Positions 56,723 through 64,000 of a DNA stretch of 64,000 nt are shown in pieces; the first letter of the stretch is position 1; every line of letters starts with the position of its first letter. The translations under genes were made by a program, and so were the position numbers. Source of the stretch: Hemileia vastatrix (lineage: Eukaryota > Basidiomycota > Pucciniomycetes > Pucciniales > Zaghouaniaceae); assembly GCA_030280995.1 (NCBI GenBank), contig JASXTE010000099.1:62001-126000 (forward strand), written 5' to 3'. Below the pieces are notes generated by a model. That model did no database searches. It had not been told where the DNA came from and saw only the letters and a list, made by a program, of their open reading frames with translations.

Positions 56723-58235
56723 TCATTATCTCTACTGACACTGGTAATAATACTGACAATATCAATATTGGATAAAAGACCATTTCAAATATGTAATTGG
56801 TTTTCCTGTTGTTCTTGTAATCATTTTCATTGTAGAAACCTCCTTACGATAAATGCTACAAACTTGAAATAGCAAGCAACCAAGGAGAATTCCGTCGGTA
56901 ACAATTAACAATACATCCTCTAAACAACTCATTTCTTAACTACTCACAACACAGACATGAACATTTGGTCGAACAATCTGTAACAATTAGGTTCGACGCA
57001 TGTAACTGGGAACTGTAACTTCCTGAATTGACCTGCTTAACCTCATTATTAACATCATCATGATTAACAATAAAGTACATTTGTTTCTCATTATCTTACT
57101 GGTACATTATCATCGATTGAGCGTACGGTAATTGAGCATTGTTCATATACCTTTTTTCGAGAGAAACAAACATCGACAATTTCATAAAATAATAAAAATA
57201 TTCTTTCTTGAACTTGTAGTAACTCCAAAAGTTACATCACTACTTTTTTGTCCTCTTGTTATCCATGGTTCCTATTTGGTTGAAACATTATTTCGACTGG
57301 TTTTGAAGAAGGAAAAACTCCAAGAGCAACAGAAGATGAATCTGTTGGATGACAATGAAGAATACATTCTCTCAACAATTGAATTTTCAGATCGCGCAGC
57401 ACATTTGATTGAACAGTGATGAAAATTTAAATAATCTGCTGTTTAAGCTTCATGAAAGACCTTAACCTTCATCACCTGTTGATCATTGTTAATAATAAAA
57501 TTCAGTAGCTTCCTTACTACTGATTTTATGGACAACGCTAATGATATTAACAATTGGATCAATTCGAACATTCAGAACATTGCAATTAGAAAATTTTAAC
57601 CTGTGAATTACGCTCGAATGGAACACTTTGACATTCAAGTCTCAACTCATCCATTAATTGACTGAATAAACATTGTTCATTGTTTGTTTTTTACTTTCAT
57701 TTCCCACTTTCAATTATTCATCATTGATTAAGTAATTTTTTATTATGTAATTTAGTACTTACAACGCAAGCGAATACACGATGAGCACTCTGTCTGGGTT
57801 TTTGAGGACATTCATTGGAGCAATTGGTTCAATTATTGCCATTTGTCCACTGCGTCTCTGTCCTCCAATGTTCCACTCTATTGACATCAACCTTACATCA
57901 TCGATGTAATTGATGTAATTGTAATTAGTTGTAATTGAAGGTAGTTTTCTTTTTGTTTTAAAATACATTCTTTCGATAGGTGTTTACCGTGAATAACACG
58001 TATTTAAATTACATAACATACTCATTCCAACCGTATAAATTGTTGATCTCACTCATGGACAATTAAGTCTAGTTGTTTTCTCAAACCAGACAACACATCG
58101 TACCTTCAAAAAATCCTGCTGATTTTGAGTGTAAGTTTGTTTTCCAGGAGAAATGAATTCAACTAAACTGATTAAATTGATGTTTTAATTACAGCAGTGA
58201 ATTTCAGTGCATCTGTCAAATCTCTCAGTGTCGAC
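56723..58235. other. Two CDS-less ghost units of the array plus leader of member 6
   Basis: An upstream block at about 56895-56931 and another at 57339-57388 are each followed by leader-like sequence but no coding region. In the second, leader (about 57476-57510) passes almost directly into 3'-block sequence (57531-57670, ending ATGGAACACTTTGACATTC). The coding part and leader intron seem to have been deleted. The leader intron of member 6 is 58131-58228. A minus-strand frame at 57759-57968 looks like chance. Confidence 0.6.
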
Positions 58236-58763
58236 ATGAACAACAACAAGGTGAATTCTGCTTTATTACATCGTACTCGAATGGTTGAGCCTTCATCTGA
58301 TTTATGGAAGATTTTCAAAATAATTTTTATCATCATCAATCTCATCCCGTGTTTATATACCATCTTTTACATCTTTGGTATATATGGAAAAATTTATGCG
58401 ATTGAACATGTTAAAAATGGCATTAAAACTGCGAAAACGGATAAAGAAATCGAAAAATTCAAAGCACAAATAACAGTTTTGAAAATTGCAATCGCTATTC
58501 TTACTTTTCGCATCATCCTGTCATTTATTAAGGTAATTGTAGGATTTATTGGCATTTGTCGACTGCATCTTGGTTGTCTTTGGGCGTATACTTTTACTTT
58601 CATGATATCTGTCGTCTTAGATATATTCATTGCTGCGAGGGATGCTGTGTTTGGAAAAATTATTGCTATTGTGATGGATATTCTTGGAGTCGCCATGATG
58701 TTCTTCATCATAACTGAGTTGAAAAAAGCCAATGCACTTATAAGGGGAACTCGAAACATTTGA
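58236..58763 (+). CDS. Four-TM array member 6
   Basis: 175 aa from ATG 58236 (MNNNKVNSALLHRTR), the site matching other members; the frame extends upstream only through the leader intron. Signatures MVEPSSDLWKIFKIIF and VGFIGICRLHLGCLW, both close to consensus. The first loop is long and charged (KNGIKTAKTDKEIEKFKAQI). Ends ELKKANALIRGTRNI. Leader intron 58131-58228 (GTAAGTT...TCTCAG). Confidence 0.82.
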   Translation: MNNNKVNSALLHRTRMVEPSSDLWKIFKIIFIIINLIPCLYTIFYIFGIYGKIYAIEHVKNGIKTAKTDKEIEKFKAQITVLKIAIAILTFRIILSFIKVIVGFIGICRLHLGCLWAYTFTFMISVVLDIFIAARDAVFGKIIAIVMDILGVAMMFFIITELKKANALIRGTRNI

Positions 58764-59804
58764 AACGTTTAATTTTCACCTTCTATTGTGACTAATTTTG
58801 TCAATTTTCTAATTTTTGTCTCATTTTCATCAGTTCACAGTTGTTGATGAAATGAAAATCTTGGCTAACAGAGACATCTTCAATTGTGATTACTACTAAT
58901 ACAACTAACAATGCTAATGATACTAGCAATTAAATCAAAAAGAGCATCTTCAATGTTGTACTCTGTCAATTAAGCTAAAATAAAACACTTTGACATCTTA
59001 CTTTTCACTTGTCCATTTATTGACAATAATTATCGTTAATCGTTTTCTCACTTACTCACTGAATTATTCACTTCAAATGTTTCAGAATTGCATGACTGAT
59101 GTTCGATCATGTAATCAAGTTGGTTGATCATTTTGATGAGTGTATCCGGTACTGTGCGCGCAAAAAGGACCAGGTTCTTTCACTGGTGATTCCATATCGA
59201 ATGGTCCATGAGCAAATGTTTCGAGAAAATGTTAATTCAATATACCATTCGTCACATACTCGATCACATCAAGTGTGTCGTTGATTGATCAAACCTCATC
59301 CTATTCATGAGTAAAGAAAACAGCGGAGATCTGAAAAATAATCAATATTTTTTATTTTCATCTCTCTCTACTGACGTCAAACTTCCATCATTACTTTTTT
59401 GTTTTGTTATTGTAATAGACGGTAGTTTTTAATTTCATGTGAAGCTACATTCTTTTTATGAGTGTTAATGATGAGCTAATTCAATAATGATTCTAAACTA
59501 CGCAGTACCTGGAATTTCACCGACATGAAGATCAAGATCAAACAATCCGACACAATTAACTTCCACGCATGTTAATTACATGACAAACTGCAACTTTATC
59601 ACTTTCACTTGCATCACTTGTTGAACATTGATAAACCACTCACACCAGTGACACCAGACAACACAAGTCATCTTCAACAAAATCCTCCCATTTCTGACCG
59701 TAAGTATCTTTTTCAAAAGAAACGGAATTAATTTAAGCTAATTAAATTGATCTTCTCACCACTATAGAGAATTCCGGTTCATCAATTAAGTCACTTGTAT
59801 CAAC
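58764..59804. other. Array spacer between members 6 and 7
   Basis: 3' block (GAGACATCTTCAATTGTGAT, then AAATAAAACACTTTGACATC), spacer sequence and leader of member 7 with donor GTAAGTA at 59700. No further gene. Confidence 0.6.
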
Positions 59805-60344
59805 ATGAACTTCAACAACATGATAAATAATGCTGGAGCAAATCGAGCAAATCGTATGGTCGAACCTAGATCAAGTTCATGGCTAGCTCTCAAAATTGTT
59901 TTCTTCACTATTAACGGCATCAGTATTGCATTAGCTATTTTAGGTGTCATTGTTGGTGTATTCCTTCCAATTTTTTACATTGTATCTACTAAACCGAAAA
60001 TTAAAGATCCGAAACCAGGGGAAGACGTTGAAGAATTGAAGCGAGACATATTTTATGCTGAAGTTATAGTCGGTTTTTCTATTGGACTTATCATCATGAT
60101 TGCAATTAAAATAATCATTGGATTCATGGGAATTATTTTATTTCATCTCAATTACCTTCGAGTATATACTGTCGTTACTATTATGATTTCGCTTTATTTA
60201 TTAGGTTTCAGTATCTACTTTAATATCATTGTCGGTATCATCTTAAGTTTGTTACTCCTTGCTGGATTCGTATCAATGATGTACTTCATCATCGATGGAT
60301 TGAAAAAAGCCAATGGAATTCCAAATAACATTTTATACTTTTAA
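59805..60344 (+). CDS. Four-TM array member 7
   Basis: 179 aa. Signatures MVEPRSSSWLALKIVF and IGFMGIILFHLNYLRV, both diverged. The first loop is Lys/Pro/Glu-rich (KPKIKDPKPGEDVEELKRD). Four hydrophobic segments, end DGLKKANGIPNNILYF. The usual acceptor (CAG before TGTC) upstream of the ATG has changed to TTGTATC, so splicing of the leader intron (donor 59700) must use another AG (59767 or 59790) or fail. Confidence 0.78.
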   Translation: MNFNNMINNAGANRANRMVEPRSSSWLALKIVFFTINGISIALAILGVIVGVFLPIFYIVSTKPKIKDPKPGEDVEELKRDIFYAEVIVGFSIGLIIMIAIKIIIGFMGIILFHLNYLRVYTVVTIMISLYLLGFSIYFNIIVGIILSLLLLAGFVSMMYFIIDGLKKANGIPNNILYF

Positions 60345-61587
60345 ATCAGGTTGTAACTTCAACTACTTTTTTCTTATCATCAATTTGTCATCATCGTTAC
60401 TAATCAAATGAAATGCTTTACTAACATACACATCTAATTATTATTGCTAATGGAACTAACAATTGAATTAAAAATAGCATCTTGAATATTTTAAACTTTG
60501 AATTATGCTGAAATAAAACACTGTTACATCTTTGTTTTTACCCATTCATTAATTGGCTTTATAATTATCTTTCATTTTCTTGCCTCCCATTTGAATTGCT
60601 CACTTCAATGACTCATCATCGGATGAGTTTATGTTTGATTATGTAATTAAGTTGAATAATCAGTTGGATGGATGCATCTCAAGTGCAACACAGATGAGAA
60701 AAAAGTTCGCACTTTGTCTCTTGGCCTTTCAGGACCAACTTCGTCTCCTTAGAAAAAGGTTCTTTGCAACAATTATGTAACCTGGTGAATGTGACTCACT
60801 GTTGTTTCAGTTTTGATGATGTACCATCCTCATTTCTGGGTTAAAAAAACAGCGGCAATCTACAAAAATGCTTTTTTTAGATTGCACTGTATTAACATCA
60901 CCCGTTACATTATTACCTTGCTCTCTTGTTGATGTTATGGATGTTAGTTTACTTTCTGTTTTTCAATTCATTCTTTCGATAAGTGTTTGCATTTCTCAAC
61001 TACGAAGGACATAAAATTACCCATGCATGAAAATTGAATCAAACAATCTTATATAAATGACATTCACATATGTAAATTACAAGCCAAGTGTAGGCAACTG
61101 ATGAGACAAGACCAGGAGAAGAGAAAATGAAGAAAGTGTTTCCTTTTCAGATCCCAGTCTATTGACGTCAAACTAACATCATTATTTTGTTTTTATCGAT
61201 GATTTCAAAGGCACATCCTTTCGGCAGGTGTTGAAGTTTAACAAACACAACAAAGTAACAAGCAATGGGAGTGTTGGATAACAATGCAAAATACATCCTT
61301 TCAACATTTTTAAACTACGCAGAACCAAAGACTGTAATTTTGTCTCTTTTTCCTGCACAATCTGTTGAACATTGGCAACAACAAAGTTTAGTTGCTCACT
61401 AAAACCAGATCACATCGCAAGTCGCCATCAACTAAATCCTGATTCTGACCGTAAGTTTGTTTTCAAAAAGAAGTGAAACTAATTAAATTGATCTTTCATT
61501 ACAATAGTACATTCAGTTCATCAATCAAGTATCCTTCAGTGTCATCACATCAGCATAAAGAATTTTGCTGTCACAACTCGCACTGAA
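60345..61587. other. Array spacer between members 7 and 8
   Basis: 3' block, spacer, upstream block (about 61264-61305) and leader of member 8 (donor GTAAGTT 61451, acceptor CCTTCAG ending 61539). The stretch holds no open frame of note. Confidence 0.6.
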
Positions 61588-61995
61588 ATGATTGAACCTA
61601 CATCAACATTATGGAAAATTGTCAAATCCATTTTCATCATTGGTAATTTATTGGGATTAGTAGATGTCGTTCTGACCACCATCGAATTGAACACGGAAAA
61701 TAATAGCAAAGTTCCCGGCAGTGTCCTTATCGTAATTATTATCGTGTCATCACTCGATATAATCATTGGACTTATTGGTATTTGCCAACTCCATCTTGGT
61801 TGTCTATGGACCTATACTGTCTTCGCTATAATCGATATGGTCTTGACGTTCTATGTAGTTCTCAATGGAGCTAATTTTTACAATATTCTTGGTCTTCTGC
61901 AATCTATGGGTACAGTCGCAATCATATACTTCCTCATCAATGAGTTAAAAAAAGCAAATCGAATTACAAATGCTCGATTCGTTCGAAACGTCTAA
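61588..61995 (+). CDS. Four-TM array member 8, shortest, upstream start codon changed to ATA
   Basis: 135 aa starting at the signature methionine (MIEPTSTLWKIVKSIF). The family-like N-terminus is encoded just upstream in frame (KNFAVTTRTE), but the codon at the expected start is ATA (61555-61557), so translation probably begins 11 codons later. Second signature IGLIGICQLHLGCLW; end ELKKANRITNARFVRNV. The first loop is the shortest of the family. Leader intron 61451-61539. Confidence 0.75.
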   Translation: MIEPTSTLWKIVKSIFIIGNLLGLVDVVLTTIELNTENNSKVPGSVLIVIIIVSSLDIIIGLIGICQLHLGCLWTYTVFAIIDMVLTFYVVLNGANFYNILGLLQSMGTVAIIYFLINELKKANRITNARFVRNV

Positions 61996-63088
61996 TTTTT
62001 AACTTGCATTTTAACTAATTTGTCGAATGTTTCATTTCTGTCTCATTGTCACCACAGTTCTTGATTAAATGTAATGCTTAACTGACAGAGAAATCTTCAA
62101 TTATGATTACTACTAATACAACTAACAATGCTAATGATACTAACAATTGAATCAAAAAGAGCATCTTCAATATTGTACTCTCTGACTCAAAATAAAACAC
62201 TTTGACATCTTACTTTTCACTCATCCATTTATTAGCTAAATGAATATTTTTTTTTGACTTTCATTTGTATTAGTCACTTCGATGATTCATCATTTGATGA
62301 GTAATGTTTGATTATGTTATTAAGTTGGGTCATCAGTTAGATGGATGCATTTCATCTACAACTCAGTTGATAACAAAGTGAGCGCTCTGTCTTTGAGTCT
62401 TTCATGGCCAATTTTTTGTTGTTTGCTGAAATGATGTGACGTAATAAATGTGACTCACTGTTGTGTTAACATACTCAATACAAGTGCCAAAAGCAATCTC
62501 AACAGCAAGGGTAATAAGTATTGACTAACATCGATGTTTCAATAACATAATTTGATCCTTTTTAGTGGTTTAGTTTGTAATGGTCAAGTGTTAATTTAGT
62601 TTGATGCTACACCTTCACGAGTGCAATTTGAAAAAATGATGAAAAAGTTCTCTTTTGAATATACACTGAATCAACATCAGAAGTTACATAATCACTCTAG
62701 TTATTGTTATCGATGGTAGTTTTTTTCAAAGGTACATCCTTTCGATGAGTGTTGAAGATGAACAAACATTAAAATAACAAGGAACGGAAGTGAAATCTGC
62801 AACAAAAACAATGCAAAATAAATTTTCTCAACTGTTACATTTTTACCTGCGCAGGGCATGAAACTGCAACTTTTTCACTCTTCCCTGCTTTACCATCGGC
62901 AAGAATAAAGTTCAGTTGCTCACTGACACCAGACAACACAAGTACCTTCAACAGAATCCTCCTGATCCTGACCGTAAGTTTGTTTTCCGAAAGGAATTAA
63001 ATTAATTGTAGCTAATTGATTGACCTTTTCATCAGAACAGTAAATTCACTGCAGCTGTCAAATCTCTCACAGTGTCAACATAAAGATC
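61996..63088. other. Array spacer between members 8 and 9
   Basis: 3' block, spacer, upstream block at roughly 62793-62845 and leader of member 9 (intron 62974-63072, GTAAGTT...CTCACAG). Confidence 0.6.
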
Positions 63089-63568
63089 ATGGAAACTGCT
63101 GAAGTTGCTCAATCACCACGCACTGAAATGGTTGAACCTAAATCAACATTATGGAAAACTCTCAAAATTGTTTTTATCATTTTGAATGTCCTCTTTTGTG
63201 TGATTATTGGTTTTTTCATTTTAGCTGGGGTCATATATCTGGCCACTGGAGGACCAAAGGAATTTAAGTTGACAACAACTGGAGTTGTTTTTTCAATTTT
63301 GGTTGTTATCCTGGTCTCAATTATGGTACCCATCGGATTGATTGGCATTCGTCGACTTCATCTTCGTTGTCTTCGGGTGTATGCTTTGATCACTATAATA
63401 ATTGCCAATCTATGTTTAATTAACATTTTTTTTGAACCTACTGCTTTTCATTTTTCTCGTTTATTGTCTTCTATTGGTTGTGTGGTAATGATGTATTGCC
63501 TAATCGATGAGCTAAAGAAAGCCAACGGAATTCCGAATACTATTCAATTCTTCAGAATCAGTTTTTAA
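63089..63568 (+). CDS. Four-TM array member 9
   Basis: 159 aa from ATG 63089 (METAEVAQSPRTE). As in member 8, the codon three positions upstream, where the shared start would lie, is ATA (63080-63082). Signatures MVEPKSTLWKTLKIVF and IGLIGIRRLHLRCLRV. Four membrane segments; end ELKKANGIPNTIQFFRISF. Leader intron 62974-63072. Confidence 0.8.
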   Translation: METAEVAQSPRTEMVEPKSTLWKTLKIVFIILNVLFCVIIGFFILAGVIYLATGGPKEFKLTTTGVVFSILVVILVSIMVPIGLIGIRRLHLRCLRVYALITIIIANLCLINIFFEPTAFHFSRLLSSIGCVVMMYCLIDELKKANGIPNTIQFFRISF

Positions 63569-64000
63569 CATTTCAACTACTGTCTAATGATTACTTTTTA
63601 ATCTCATCTTCATTATTAATCAAATAAAACTCTTACCCAATAGAGTAATGATACTAACAATTTAATCAATTTATTGTACTCTCTGAATTAAAATGAAACA
63701 CTTTAACATCTTTATTTTCACTCATCTATTAACTGGCTCAATGAATATTGTTAATTGTTTATTTTTGACTTTCACTTGGATTACTCACTTCAATGACTCA
63801 TTTGATGAGTAATGTTTGTTCATGTAATTAAGTTGGATGATCATTTAGATGGGTGTATCTCATGTGCAACGCAGGTTAAAACACAGCAGGCACTTTGTCT
63901 TTTAGCTTGTGATCAAGGTTCTTTGCAACAAGGAAACAACTCAGTGAATGTGAGTGTCTTTAGTTTCATCGAGCTGAACAATTACCAGGAGACTGTTGAG
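63569..64000. other. Array spacer after member 9, cut by the window edge
   Basis: 3' block followed by spacer sequence. The last bases (ACCAGGAGACTG) match the spacer motif at 55299-55310, so the array probably continues to the right. Confidence 0.55.

Noticed and set aside
57132..57419. 95-codon plus-strand frame between members 5 and 6
   Set aside because: It covers the conserved upstream block and spacer, which are non-coding in all other units, and lacks both family signatures.
49718..63568. Array members as tetraspanins or claudins
   Set aside because: No CCG motif or large Cys-containing loop of tetraspanins, and no W-GLW-C-C of claudins; only the number of membrane segments agrees.

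Overview
The window is nuclear DNA from a small-genome metazoan, most likely an arthropod and by inference a chelicerate such as an acariform mite. The evidence is a set of animal-only genes (PPWD1, eIF2B-gamma, telomerase reverse transcriptase, a NOX5-type NADPH oxidase, mitochondrial seryl-tRNA synthetase, MOB3, NDUFV3, a PLEKHF/phafin PH-FYVE protein, a NURF301/BPTF-like protein), AT-rich sequence, and sparse, very short GT-AG introns (about 60-140 bp). There is no prokaryotic operon structure and no CRISPR. The species cannot be fixed from the sequence alone.

Layout. 1-680: a left-edge open frame running off the window and non-coding DNA. 0.7-11.7 kb: a dense cluster, PPWD1(-), EIF2B3(+), an F-box/LRR-like gene(-), TERT(-), NOX5-like(-). 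The PPWD1/EIF2B3 intergenic promoter and the TERT promoter carry the same ~165-bp module (TATA box plus leader hairpin). 13.6-19.4 kb: a tiny zinc-finger ORF(-), a novel single-pass membrane protein(+) and a SEA/EGF-type membrane protein(+). 19.4-30.5 kb: about 11 kb without a confident gene, full of microsatellites, with one signal-peptide-like candidate exon. 30.5-42 kb: mitochondrial SerRS-like gene(-) with a frameshift, MOB3(+), a 12-Cys secreted protein(+), a short prepropeptide gene(-) found only by joining three small exons, NDUFV3(+), PLEKHF(-). 43.2-48.8 kb: a large NURF301/BPTF-like gene(+) that ends after its C-terminal PHD finger with no bromodomain.

49.6-64 kb is the most unusual part: a tandem, same-strand array of nine paralogous small four-transmembrane proteins of a family I do not recognise, running off the right edge. 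Each unit has a short 5'-leader intron, a conserved upstream block and a conserved 3' block. The array shows birth-and-death evolution: a recent duplication (members 2/3 share 162 identical 3' bp), gene conversion (members 4/5), a promoter-deleted copy (member 2), start-codon changes (members 8, 9), a frameshifted tail (member 5) and CDS-less ghost units. It also holds a solo LTR with a 5-bp target duplication and a Tc1/mariner-pogo-like MITE, both with readable insertion sites.

The conserved genes are housekeeping or signalling genes with no obvious shared pathway. The four-TM array is the best candidate for an undescribed system, with function unknown. All exon joins were inferred by eye from splice signals, reading phase and family homology, with no RNA evidence.
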